Positions 7,985 through 16,761 of a stretch of DNA of 64,000 nt are shown here, in pieces. Source of the stretch: an uncultured Lachnospiraceae bacterium (GTDB taxonomy: Bacteria; Bacillota; Clostridia; Lachnospirales; Lachnospiraceae); NCBI GenBank assembly GCA_934376945.1, contig CAKRPI010000002.1, positions 1-64,000 on the forward strand. Reading direction: 5' to 3'. The number at the start of each line of letters is the position of its first letter. Position 1 is the stretch's first letter. The position numbers were made by a program, and so were the translations under genes. The notes below the pieces were generated by a model. That model saw only the letters and a list, made by a program, of their open reading frames with translations, was not told where the DNA came from and ran no database searches.

Positions 7985-8874
7985 TGGAGACAAAGCTTGG
8001 GTTTTTGTTTTTGCTCCTGCATCTGCTTGTCTGTGTGCTGATCTGGATGGGGATACGGACGCAGATATTGAAGGTGAAACGGTATCTGATACCTTTGGTA
8101 ATCTTCGTTCCGTTTTGGGGCGCGCTCTGTGTATTGGTTTTACATTTGCAGCTGGGGATTGGTGCCGAAAATGTCAGAATGGCAGATGCGGAGAAGCTGA
8201 AGGTAAACGAAGAACTGTATAAAAATATATTTGTTTCCAGGGAGAAGGAAGAAGCTGTCGTGCCGCTGGAGGATGCGCTGCTTTTAAATGAGGCGGGCGT
8301 GCGGCGGGAACTGATCATGGATGTACTCAATGATGATCCGGGAGCATATATGGAGCTTTTGAAAAAAGCGCGGATGAATGATGATGTTGAGGTTGTCCAT
8401 TATGCCATCACAGCAATGGTGGAATTGTCAAAGGATTATGATTATCGGCTGCAGCAGTTTGAAAAAGAATATGCAAAAGACCCGGAGAATCCAAAGGTAT
8501 GGAAGGAATATTGCGATTTTCTGGAGGAATATCTGGAACAGGGATTGCTGGAGGCGCAGATGGAACAGCTGCAGCGGCGGCAGTTTACGCAGCTTCTGCA
8601 AAAGAGGCAGAAGCAAAAACCGGAACTCCATACGAGCATTTGCCTTGTTGAAAACCTGCTGAAGCTCAAAGAATATGCGCAGGCGGATCAGGTGCTTCGG
8701 TTTATGCGAAAGCGCTGGTATCGCAGAGAAGAGTACTGGATTTTGTATGTACAGTATTGTGTGGACCAGAAGCTGGGACGTGAACTCTCACTAGTGCTTG
8801 AGGAAATGAAGCATGCGCATATTTATCTGTCATCGAAAGGAAGGGAGGCACTGGCTCTTTGGCTGGAGGAATAA
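7984..8874 (+). CDS. pelE: PelE-like membrane/TPR protein
   Basis: A 296-residue protein with two N-terminal membrane helices (about residues 5-23 and 33-55) followed by an all-helical, TPR-like cytoplasmic region rich in E, Q, R and L. This is the build of PelE, the synthase complex scaffold that links PelD and PelF at the inner membrane. Sequence conservation in PelE is low, so the call rests on architecture and on position between pelD and the deacetylase. Its ATG overlaps the pelD stop by one base, and its end overlaps the next start, which indicates translational coupling. Confidence 0.65.
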   Translation: METKLGFLFLLLHLLVCVLIWMGIRTQILKVKRYLIPLVIFVPFWGALCVLVLHLQLGIGAENVRMADAEKLKVNEELYKNIFVSREKEEAVVPLEDALLLNEAGVRRELIMDVLNDDPGAYMELLKKARMNDDVEVVHYAITAMVELSKDYDYRLQQFEKEYAKDPENPKVWKEYCDFLEEYLEQGLLEAQMEQLQRRQFTQLLQKRQKQKPELHTSICLVENLLKLKEYAQADQVLRFMRKRWYRREEYWILYVQYCVDQKLGRELSLVLEEMKHAHIYLSSKGREALALWLEE

Positions 8875-10700
8875 AAACGATCAGAGAATTTCGGTTGAAA
8901 GGGATGCTTGTGGTGCTGTTGGTATTTCTGCTGATCGGTGCTGTGCTTTGGGCAGAGCGCTCCGGTATTCGTTATCAGGAGCAGGCAAGGCAGATCACTT
9001 ATATGGAGCCTGGAAAGGTCGTGACCGAAAAAGAGGCGGTAAAAGCATTGAAGACAACGTGTCTGGTGCTGACGGACAGCGCTCAGGAGAGCAGTGTGCA
9101 GGCATGGCCGGAATTTGAGCGGATGTTTATGGACATGCGGATCGGAATTGAGAGGGTGGATGTATCGGCCAGGGAGATTCCGGAGTTTTCTTTGTATGAA
9201 ACAGTCGTTGTACTGCTTTCTGATCTGAGTCCGCTAAAGGAAGAACTGCCGGCACTTGCAGCGTGGGTGGAGCAGGGAGGAAACGTTATGTTCGCATTGA
9301 CGCTGCAGAAGAATACGTATGTATCGCTGATTGAGCAGAAGCTTGGCATTCTTTCATCAGGCTATGAAAATGTGCTGGTGGATCGGATTTATTTTGAACC
9401 GGATTTCCTGCTTGGAGGAGGAAGGACCTATGGTATTACCGATGGTTATGATTCGGCGTGGGAGGTAGAGCTGGATGAAAAGGCGACGGTCCATGCGCGG
9501 GCGAAGGATGCAGAGGGCACTCCGCTGATCTGGGAAAACACCTATGGTAAGGGAAAATTTGTTGTAGACAATTTCGGTTTGTATGAAAAAGCAACGAGAG
9601 GATTTTTTGCAGCCTCCTACAGTCTTCTTACCGATGCGGGTGTTTATCCGGTGATCAATGGATCTGTTTTTTATCTGGATGATTTTCCGTCTCCGGTTCC
9701 GTCCGGTGACGGAACGTATGTAAAGAGAGATTATGGTACGAGCATCAGGGATTTTTATACAAATATCTGGTGGCCGGATATGCTTACCCTGGCAGAAGCG
9801 CATGGGGTACGATATACAGGCGTGATGATTGAAAATTATGAGGATGATACGGATGGAACAATTGAACAGCCTGCCGATACGGAACGGTTTCAGTATTTCG
9901 GAAATATGCTGCTGCATAATGGAGGGGAGCTTGGATATCATGGATACAATCATCAGCCCCTTAGCCTTTTGGATATGGATTATGGCGATGTACTTCCTTA
10001 TAAGACATGGGACAGTGAGCAGGCAATGGATCAGGCGGTGACAGAGCTGATCCGCTTTGGAAAGGAGCAGTTTCCGGTGACAACACTGTCTGTCTATGTG
10101 CCACCGTCCAATGTGCTTTCAGCCGGAGGAAGAGAGCTTCTGGCATCAAAATATCCGGAAATCCGGACCATTGCCAGCAACTATTTTACCGGAGAATTTG
10201 CATATGTACAGGAATTTGAGGTTGCAGAGGACGGGATCGTTGAGCAGCCGCGGATTATTTCCGGTGCAGTCCTTGATGATTATATGCAGATGGCAGCGCT
10301 TTCTGAACTGAATATGCATTTCGTCAATACTCATTTTATGCATCCGGATGATCTGCTGGACGAGGATCGCGGAGCGGCACTTGGCTGGGAGAAATTAAAG
10401 AATCGTCTGGAAGAATACATGTCCTGGCTGGATGCATCTGCGCCCGGCCTGCGCAGCCTGACCGGTTCGGAATTGTCCGGAGCCATTGAACGTTATGGCG
10501 GTCTGACGGTGGAGAAGGAAATTACTGACCGGGAGATTTTGCTGCGACTTGGGAATCTGTATGAGACGGCATATCTGTTTGTGCGGATCAATCAGGGTAC
10601 ACCGGGGACAGTGACAGGAGGCAGCCTGACACATCTGACCGGAAAGCTGTATCTGCTTTGTGCACAGTCTGAAGACGTTGCGATAGAGCTGGAAAAGTAA
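8859..10700 (+). CDS. pelA: PelA-type polysaccharide deacetylase (DUF2194-like)
   Basis: A 613-residue membrane-anchored extracellular protein. One membrane helix at residues ~15-33 precedes a Rossmann-like region and a polysaccharide deacetylase domain with the catalytic pair D274-D275 (FYLDDFPSP) and the metal ligands H361-x3-H365 (HGYNH). It should remove N-acetyl groups from the nascent polymer outside the membrane. As in Gram-positive Pel loci, the glycoside hydrolase domain of the Pseudomonas PelA is missing. The start is a TTG at 8859 with GGGAGG ten bases before; it lies inside the end of pelE. A later ATG at 8904 would cut the signal anchor. Confidence 0.75.
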   Translation: MAGGIKTIREFRLKGMLVVLLVFLLIGAVLWAERSGIRYQEQARQITYMEPGKVVTEKEAVKALKTTCLVLTDSAQESSVQAWPEFERMFMDMRIGIERVDVSAREIPEFSLYETVVVLLSDLSPLKEELPALAAWVEQGGNVMFALTLQKNTYVSLIEQKLGILSSGYENVLVDRIYFEPDFLLGGGRTYGITDGYDSAWEVELDEKATVHARAKDAEGTPLIWENTYGKGKFVVDNFGLYEKATRGFFAASYSLLTDAGVYPVINGSVFYLDDFPSPVPSGDGTYVKRDYGTSIRDFYTNIWWPDMLTLAEAHGVRYTGVMIENYEDDTDGTIEQPADTERFQYFGNMLLHNGGELGYHGYNHQPLSLLDMDYGDVLPYKTWDSEQAMDQAVTELIRFGKEQFPVTTLSVYVPPSNVLSAGGRELLASKYPEIRTIASNYFTGEFAYVQEFEVAEDGIVEQPRIISGAVLDDYMQMAALSELNMHFVNTHFMHPDDLLDEDRGAALGWEKLKNRLEEYMSWLDASAPGLRSLTGSELSGAIERYGGLTVEKEITDREILLRLGNLYETAYLFVRINQGTPGTVTGGSLTHLTGKLYLLCAQSEDVAIELEK

Positions 10701-10713
10701 AGGAGGGTGGAGC

Positions 10714-12141
10714 TTGAAGATCTGTCTGATTCTGGAGGGATGTTATCCTTATGTATTTGGTGGTGTATCAACGTGGATGCATCAGTACATCAATCAGATG
10801 ACAGAGCACGAATTTGTGCTCTGGGTTATCGGCGCCAATGCAAAGGATCGGGGCAAATTTGTGTATGAGCTTCCCAAAAATGTAACGGCGGTGTATGAGG
10901 TATTTCTGGATGATGCGCTGAAAATAAAGGCGGCCGGAAAAATGAGACATCGGTTTTCGGTTCAGGAAACGGACAGTCTGCGGGAGCTTATGATCTGCGG
11001 AAGACCGGACTGGGAGGTACTGTTTTCTTTGTATCAGGAAAAAAGGATGAATCCGATGTCCTTTTTGCAAAGTGAAGAATTTTTGAATATTTTAACGGAA
11101 TCCTGTCTGAAGCATTATCCATATATCGCATTTGCGGATGCTTTTCACACAATGCGTTCCATGCTGCTTCCGGTGCTGTATCTTCTGGGAACACAAGTGC
11201 CGGAGGCAGATGTTTATCATGCAATTTGTACCGGATACGGGGGGATGCTGGCGTGCCTTGGCGGCTGGCGTTATCAGAAAAAGGTATTGCTTACGGAGCA
11301 TGGGATTTATACACGGGAAAGAGAAGAGGAGATTATCCGTGCAAAATGGGTGGTTCCATCGTTTAAAAAGCAGTGGATTTCCTTTTTTTATATGCTTTCT
11401 GATATTATTTACCAGCGGGCTTTTTTGGTGACCTGTCTGTTTACAAATGCAATGCAGATACAGATTCAGATGGGATGCGATGCCAGAAAGTGCAGGGTGA
11501 TTGAAAACGGCATTCACTACGAGCGGCTTTCAGGGATTCCGCTCAAACCGGAGGATGATTGGGTGGATATCGGTGCGGTCGTACGGCTCGCACCGATTAA
11601 GGATATCAAAACGATGATTTATGCATTTTTTGAGCTGTCTATGAGAAGGCAGAGAGTGCGGCTGCATATTATGGGCGGTGTGGATGATGAAGAATATGCG
11701 GCAGAATGCCATGCACTTGTGGAACAGCTGAAGCTGGAAAATGTGATTTTTACGGGGCGTGTGGATATTATCTCTTATATGGAAAGGCTGGATTTTACAA
11801 TTCTTACCAGCATATCGGAAGGTCAGCCGTTGTCGGTGCTGGAATCTTTTGCAGCGCGCCGCCCATGTGTAACAACGGATGTCGGCTGCTGCAGAGAGTT
11901 GCTTTGTGGAAGGGCAGGAGATTCCTTCGGGGAGGCAGGCTACTGTGTGCCGCCTATGTACCGGGAAGGGCTGGCGGCAGCAATGGAAAAAATGTGCGCA
12001 TCGCGAGCCAGAAGGCTTCGCATGGGGGCAAATGGACAGGCAAGGGTAAAGGCTTATTATCGCCAGGAGCGTATGATCAAAAAATACCGGGAACTGTATG
12101 AGGAGGTGAAAGGTCAGTGGCAGGAATCGGATTTGAACTGA
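10714..12141 (+). CDS. pelF: PelF glycosyltransferase (GT4)
   Basis: A 475-residue cytoplasmic glycosyltransferase expected to polymerise UDP-activated N-acetylhexosamine into Pel. The start MKICLILEGCYPYVFGGVSTW is the hallmark of PelF. The DUF3492-type N-terminal domain includes TEHGIYTREREEE; the C-terminal GT4 domain has VVRLAPIKDIKT, FTGRVDI and the E-x7-E donor-site segment SEGQPLSVLESFAARR. It starts at TTG 10714 with AGGAGGGTGG before it, and its last 25 bases overlap pelG. With pelG it is the clearest marker of the locus. Confidence 0.92.
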   Translation: MKICLILEGCYPYVFGGVSTWMHQYINQMTEHEFVLWVIGANAKDRGKFVYELPKNVTAVYEVFLDDALKIKAAGKMRHRFSVQETDSLRELMICGRPDWEVLFSLYQEKRMNPMSFLQSEEFLNILTESCLKHYPYIAFADAFHTMRSMLLPVLYLLGTQVPEADVYHAICTGYGGMLACLGGWRYQKKVLLTEHGIYTREREEEIIRAKWVVPSFKKQWISFFYMLSDIIYQRAFLVTCLFTNAMQIQIQMGCDARKCRVIENGIHYERLSGIPLKPEDDWVDIGAVVRLAPIKDIKTMIYAFFELSMRRQRVRLHIMGGVDDEEYAAECHALVEQLKLENVIFTGRVDIISYMERLDFTILTSISEGQPLSVLESFAARRPCVTTDVGCCRELLCGRAGDSFGEAGYCVPPMYREGLAAAMEKMCASRARRLRMGANGQARVKAYYRQERMIKKYRELYEEVKGQWQESDLN

Positions 12142-13580
12142 AAAAGCTGTTTAAAAGAAGAGGACTGTTTGCGGCATTTCGTGCATACGGCTATGCAGGA
12201 ATTGTATGTACCGGGCCGATGCTGCTTGGGATCGTGCTGCTGCTTGGAATCATGTATTTGTGTGATGCAACGGGAGCCTCCCGGCAGAGTAGGGAGCTGC
12301 TTGTCTGCATGATTACGTATACACTGCTTGCTTCGTTGCTTGTAACGAGCTTTCTCTCTATGGTAGTGACGCGATTTATTGCTGATATGCTTTATGAGGA
12401 ACAATATGAGGCGGTACTGCCGTCTTTTTGGGGATCGACCGCGCTGATGCTTGTGGCAGGAGGCGTGCTGTATGGCATTTTTCTGCTTTTTTCAGGAGCT
12501 ACGTTGGTGGAAGGACTTCTGATGCTTTGGCTGTTCGGAGAACTGGTCGTGACCTGGAATGCAATGAGCTATTTAACAGCGATCAAGGATTACAGGGGAA
12601 TTCTGCTTTCCTTTCTGACCGCAATTGTTGTGACCTTTGTGACAGGCTGGCTGCTGCTGTATCTTGGAGTGCCGCATGTGGTCGGCCTTCTGATGGCAGT
12701 GTCGGTTGGTTATGGAATCATGCTTTTGTGGGATGTTATTTTGCTGTATCGATATTTTCCGCAGAGGGATTTCGGTGCTTTTTTATTTCTGCGATGGGTG
12801 GATGAGTTTCTTCCGCTTGCATTTACGGGTTTGTTTGTTAACATTGGATTGTTTGCGCATCTTGTTATCATGTGGATGGGACCGATTCGGGTACAGGTGA
12901 AGGGATTGTTTTATGGCGCGCCTTATCATGATGTCCCGGCACTGGCTGCCTTTCTGACAATTCTTGTGACAACGGTCAATTTCGTTGTATCGGTCGAGGT
13001 TAATTTTTATCCGAAGTATCGGAATTACTACAGCCTGTTCAATGACGGCGGCGCGATCGGAGATATTATGCAGGCAGAAGAGGAAATGCTCCAGGTGCTT
13101 GGTATGGAATTGAAATATACGGCGATCAAGCAGCTTTTGACAACGGCACTTGCAATTTCTGTGGGTGGGATTCTGATCGGATATCTGCCGTTTGGTTTTA
13201 ATGATCTGATGGAAGGCTATTTTCGGACTCTTTGTGTTGGCTATGGCATTTATGCAGTGGCAAATACGATGCTTCTTCTTTTGCTGTATTTTACGGATTA
13301 TGAGGGAGCAATGGTATCTGCTGCGGTGTTTGCAGGTCTGACTTCACTTTTTACGGTGGTGTCCCTGCAGTTTTCGAAGGTATATTTTGGATTTGGCTTT
13401 TTGCTTGGAAGTGCATGCTTCTTTTTCATTTCAGCAGTTCGGCTGAATCATTTTACAAGGAAGCTGCCATATTACATTTTAAGTACTCAGCCGGTGACGG
13501 CAGAAGAAAAGAGTGGTTTGTTTACAGGACTTGGGAAGTACCTGGATCAGAAACTGGATCAGAAAGTGGAAAGGAGATGA
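12117..13580 (+). CDS. pelG: PelG membrane transporter
   Basis: A 487-residue polytopic membrane protein of the polysaccharide flippase (MOP) type with about twelve hydrophobic segments. The opening MAGIGFELKKLFKR and the following YGYAGIVCTGPM are characteristic of PelG, which carries the Pel polymer across the membrane with PelD, PelE and PelF. The GTG start at 12117 lies inside the end of pelF, with AGGAGG at 12101-12106. The stop is four bases before the next start, so the operon continues into the CotH gene. Confidence 0.92.
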   Translation: MAGIGFELKKLFKRRGLFAAFRAYGYAGIVCTGPMLLGIVLLLGIMYLCDATGASRQSRELLVCMITYTLLASLLVTSFLSMVVTRFIADMLYEEQYEAVLPSFWGSTALMLVAGGVLYGIFLLFSGATLVEGLLMLWLFGELVVTWNAMSYLTAIKDYRGILLSFLTAIVVTFVTGWLLLYLGVPHVVGLLMAVSVGYGIMLLWDVILLYRYFPQRDFGAFLFLRWVDEFLPLAFTGLFVNIGLFAHLVIMWMGPIRVQVKGLFYGAPYHDVPALAAFLTILVTTVNFVVSVEVNFYPKYRNYYSLFNDGGAIGDIMQAEEEMLQVLGMELKYTAIKQLLTTALAISVGGILIGYLPFGFNDLMEGYFRTLCVGYGIYAVANTMLLLLLYFTDYEGAMVSAAVFAGLTSLFTVVSLQFSKVYFGFGFLLGSACFFFISAVRLNHFTRKLPYYILSTQPVTAEEKSGLFTGLGKYLDQKLDQKVERR

Positions 13581-13584
13581 AAGC

Positions 13585-15354
13585 TTGAAACGAAACAAAA
13601 CAGTCGGAGGACTTTTACTGTCAGCGCTGATCATCGGGCTTTGCAGCGGCTGTTCAAAAGATCGTTTCGGAGCGGAGACGGAGATTGTGGAAGCGTTGCC
13701 CGCAATTGAAAAGGAAGCGGTCAAAAGCATCAATGAAACGCATCTGAGAGATAAGAAGACCTTGTATGAAACGGATGATGAGGACGGCGTAATTACGATG
13801 TATCTGACCGTTTCAAGGGGAAACAGTTCAGAAAATACGGACCACTCCTGGGAAGAGATCAACAGCTATTCTGTGTATGACTATGAGGAGATGGGGGTCG
13901 ACCGTTATCAGGTAAATGGACTTTTGCAGGTCGGAGATGAGGACGGACCGGCAGCAGGAGAAGTCGGCTATGGGGAAAGCGTACCGAATGCGACCGTGCA
14001 GATCCGTGGACAGACCTCAAGCCGGAATGCACAGAAGAACTATAAAATCGAATTGAAAAAGAATAAGGGAATGTGGCGTGGTCAGCGGACGATCAATCTG
14101 AATAAGCATATGGGAGAGGGGCTGCGGTTTCGAAATAAGCTTTCCTACGATCTGATAAAGACGGTACCGCAGATGATCGGTCTTCGGACACAGTTTATCC
14201 ATCTGTATGTAAAGGATCTGACAGAGGGTACAGATGCGGTGTTTGAGGATTATGGTTTGTATACACAGATAGAACAGCTGAATAAGAGAGCGCTGAAAAA
14301 TCACGGACTGGATGTAAACGGACAGCTGTACAAGATCAACTCATTTGAATTTTATCGCTATGAGGATGTTATACGGCTGCAGGAAGATCCGGAGTATGAT
14401 CAGAAGGCATTTGAAAAATTGCTGGAAATTAAAGGGGATTCGGATCACAGGAAGCTGATTGATATGCTCAATGCGGTCAATGATAATTCCATTCCGATCA
14501 ATACGGTGCTGGATGAGTATTTTGACCGGGAGAACCTGACTTACTGGATGGCATTTCAGATTCTGACCGGAAATGTGGATACGCAGAACCGGAATATGTT
14601 TCTCTACAGTCCGCTGAATTCTGATACGTGGTATTTTCTGGACTGGGACAATGACGGCAGCTTTATGCGTCCGGAATATGCGGTGACCGGTTTTTCTGAC
14701 CAGGGTAGCTGGGAGATCGGCGTCAGCAACTACTGGGGGAATGTACTGTTTCAGCGCTGCCTGAAGTCAGAATCCTTCCGGGAAGAACTGAATGCAGCGA
14801 TTTTGGATCTGAGAAGTTCCTTTACCTTGGAACGTCTGCAGGCAATGGTTGCTGGATATCAGGCAGTTGTAAAGCCGTATGTGTATACGATGCCGGATCA
14901 GATGAATGCACCGCTTACGGATACACAGTATGATGCGATTGCGGAAGCCCTTCCACAGGAAGTGGAAAATAATTATCAGCTCTATCTGGAAAGCCTGAAA
15001 CGTCCGATGCCATTTTATATCGGAGTGCCTAAGACAGACGGGGAAAAGCTTGCATTAAACTGGGATGTGTCGTTTGATTTTGATGCAGAGGATATTACTT
15101 ATACGGTTGAGGTGGCAAAGGACTATCTGTTTGAGCATGTAATCTTCCGTCAGAGCGGTCTTCAGATCCCGGAAGCAGAGCTGGCACTGCCAAAGACAGG
15201 ACAGTATTTCGTGCGGGTACGGGCGGAAAATGCGTCCGGCTATACGCAGGATGCATTTGATTATTATGTGACGGATGAAGGAAAGCACTATGGGATGCTG
15301 TGTTTTTACGTTACAGCAAACGGTACGATTGAGGAAGATACGTATGAAGAGTGA
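13585..15354 (+). CDS. CotH-like kinase lipoprotein
   Basis: A 589-residue exported lipoprotein. The N-terminus MKRNKTVGGLLLSALIIG leads to the lipobox LCSGC, so the protein is probably acylated and held outside the membrane. It then carries a CotH-type kinase fold: IRGQTSSRNAQKNYKIEL, a middle segment with NRNMFLY, and the metal-binding DWDNDGSF. A C-terminal fibronectin-like region follows (about residues 490-575). CotH proteins phosphorylate spore coat proteins; here the target is unknown. Start is TTG 13585 after AGGAG, rather than an earlier in-frame start inside pelG, because only this start yields the lipoprotein signal. It overlaps the VTC gene by 11 bases. Confidence 0.82.
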   Translation: MKRNKTVGGLLLSALIIGLCSGCSKDRFGAETEIVEALPAIEKEAVKSINETHLRDKKTLYETDDEDGVITMYLTVSRGNSSENTDHSWEEINSYSVYDYEEMGVDRYQVNGLLQVGDEDGPAAGEVGYGESVPNATVQIRGQTSSRNAQKNYKIELKKNKGMWRGQRTINLNKHMGEGLRFRNKLSYDLIKTVPQMIGLRTQFIHLYVKDLTEGTDAVFEDYGLYTQIEQLNKRALKNHGLDVNGQLYKINSFEFYRYEDVIRLQEDPEYDQKAFEKLLEIKGDSDHRKLIDMLNAVNDNSIPINTVLDEYFDRENLTYWMAFQILTGNVDTQNRNMFLYSPLNSDTWYFLDWDNDGSFMRPEYAVTGFSDQGSWEIGVSNYWGNVLFQRCLKSESFREELNAAILDLRSSFTLERLQAMVAGYQAVVKPYVYTMPDQMNAPLTDTQYDAIAEALPQEVENNYQLYLESLKRPMPFYIGVPKTDGEKLALNWDVSFDFDAEDITYTVEVAKDYLFEHVIFRQSGLQIPEAELALPKTGQYFVRVRAENASGYTQDAFDYYVTDEGKHYGMLCFYVTANGTIEEDTYEE

Positions 15355-16093
15355 GGATAAACGGGAAGTCTACCGGAATGAGTGGAAATATCTGATCAGC
15401 AGTTCAGAAAAAGAGCTTCTGAAACTTCAGCTGAAACAGTTTCTTATGCCGGACCCACATGCGAAGGACGGTGAGTATCAGATTCGAAGCCTGTATTTTG
15501 ACGATTACTGGAACAGCGCCTTTGAAGAAAAGGAAGCGGGTGTACTTGTGCGAAAAAAGTATCGGATCCGTATTTATAATTACAGTGATGCATCGATCCG
15601 TCTGGAGCGGAAGAAAAAGTTCGGAAGCTATATTTATAAGGAAAGTGCACCGCTGACCCGCCGTGAAGTGGAATGGATTCTGGATGGATATTATGATTTT
15701 TTGCTGAAAAGTCCGTATGCTCTTTGCCGGGAATTTTATATTGAATGTATGAGTCATATGATGCGTCCGCGTACGATTGTTGACTATGACAGGGAACCGT
15801 GGATCATGGATGTCGGGACGGTGCGGATCACCTTTGATTCCGATGTCCGGGCGGCGATCGGAGGGTTTGATATTTTTGATGTGTCTCTTCCGACGCTGCC
15901 GGTGCTGGAACCGGGCAAGCTTGTACTGGAAGTCAAGTTTACGGAGCTGCTGCCACAGCTTGTGAGAAATGTTCTTCCGCCTCAGGCATCGGAATTTACC
16001 GCAGTATCGAAATATGTGCTGTGTTATGAAAAGACAAGATATCTGAATGGGTTTGAATACTGGTATGAGACAGAGGAGAGGAAAATAAAATGA
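15344..16093 (+). CDS. VTC domain protein (polyphosphate polymerase type)
   Basis: A 249-residue cytoplasmic protein of the VTC/triphosphate-tunnel fold. Visible elements are RNEWKYLI near the N-terminus, IRSLYFDD, the basic tunnel strand VRKKYRIRIYN, LERKKK and the acidic strand LVLEVKFTELLP. Relatives in yeast make polyphosphate from ATP; bacterial members usually sit with CotH and DUF4956 genes, as here, and their role is unproven. The ATG at 15344, preceded by GAGGAAG, is chosen over an upstream ATG at 15275 that lies deep inside the CotH gene. Ends in ATGA, shared with the next start. Confidence 0.82.
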   Translation: MKSEDKREVYRNEWKYLISSSEKELLKLQLKQFLMPDPHAKDGEYQIRSLYFDDYWNSAFEEKEAGVLVRKKYRIRIYNYSDASIRLERKKKFGSYIYKESAPLTRREVEWILDGYYDFLLKSPYALCREFYIECMSHMMRPRTIVDYDREPWIMDVGTVRITFDSDVRAAIGGFDIFDVSLPTLPVLEPGKLVLEVKFTELLPQLVRNVLPPQASEFTAVSKYVLCYEKTRYLNGFEYWYETEERKIK

Positions 16094-16761
16094 GTGTAAG
16101 GGATATGATAAAAAAATCAGTACTGGAATCCGGGGTGTTCAATCAGTACAATGTTTCTGGAATTGCGGTGGCACTGATCGCAGCGCTGCTTCTTGGAGCA
16201 TTAATTTATTTTATTTACCGGAAGTTTTATGCAGGTGTTATTTATTCCAGGAGCTTTGCTGTGACACTTGTCGGAATGACAGTGCTGACGTGTATGGTAA
16301 CGCTGGCAATCAGCACGAATGTCGTTATTTCGCTTGGTATGGTCGGTGCTCTGTCCATTGTGCGTTTCCGTACGGCGGTAAAGGATCCGCTGGATCTTTT
16401 GTATCTGTTCTGGGCGATCACCTCCGGGATTACAGCCGGTGCAGGAATGTATGCACTGGCACTGCTGGCGGCGGCTATTATGATCGCAATGATTTATCTG
16501 TTTTATCACAGACAGCAAAAGGGCCGGATTTATATTGCAGTGATTCATTACCAGGGGGATGCGGCCGGAGATGCAGTGATTCGCTGCCTGGGAAAGCGAA
16601 AGTACTTCATCAAGTCAAAAACGATGCGCAGGGAGCGAACAGAGCTGGCAATTGAGGTATTCTGTAAAACGAACGACTGTGATTTTACAGAGAAAATGCG
16701 GGGAATTCCAGGAGTGGAGGATGTGACACTGATTCAGTATAATGGAGAGTATCATGGCTGA
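16090..16761 (+). CDS. DUF4956 domain membrane protein
   Basis: A 223-residue protein with four hydrophobic segments between about residues 18 and 135, including VISLGMVGALSIVRFRTAVKDPLD, whose SIVRFRTAVKDP stretch is the conserved core of DUF4956. The C-terminal ~85 residues form a soluble alpha/beta domain. No activity is known; the constant partnership with VTC and CotH proteins suggests a membrane partner of the VTC polymerase. The ATG overlaps the VTC stop (ATGA), and its own end overlaps the next gene by 8 bases. Confidence 0.8.
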   Translation: MSVRDMIKKSVLESGVFNQYNVSGIAVALIAALLLGALIYFIYRKFYAGVIYSRSFAVTLVGMTVLTCMVTLAISTNVVISLGMVGALSIVRFRTAVKDPLDLLYLFWAITSGITAGAGMYALALLAAAIMIAMIYLFYHRQQKGRIYIAVIHYQGDAAGDAVIRCLGKRKYFIKSKTMRRERTELAIEVFCKTNDCDFTEKMRGIPGVEDVTLIQYNGEYHG

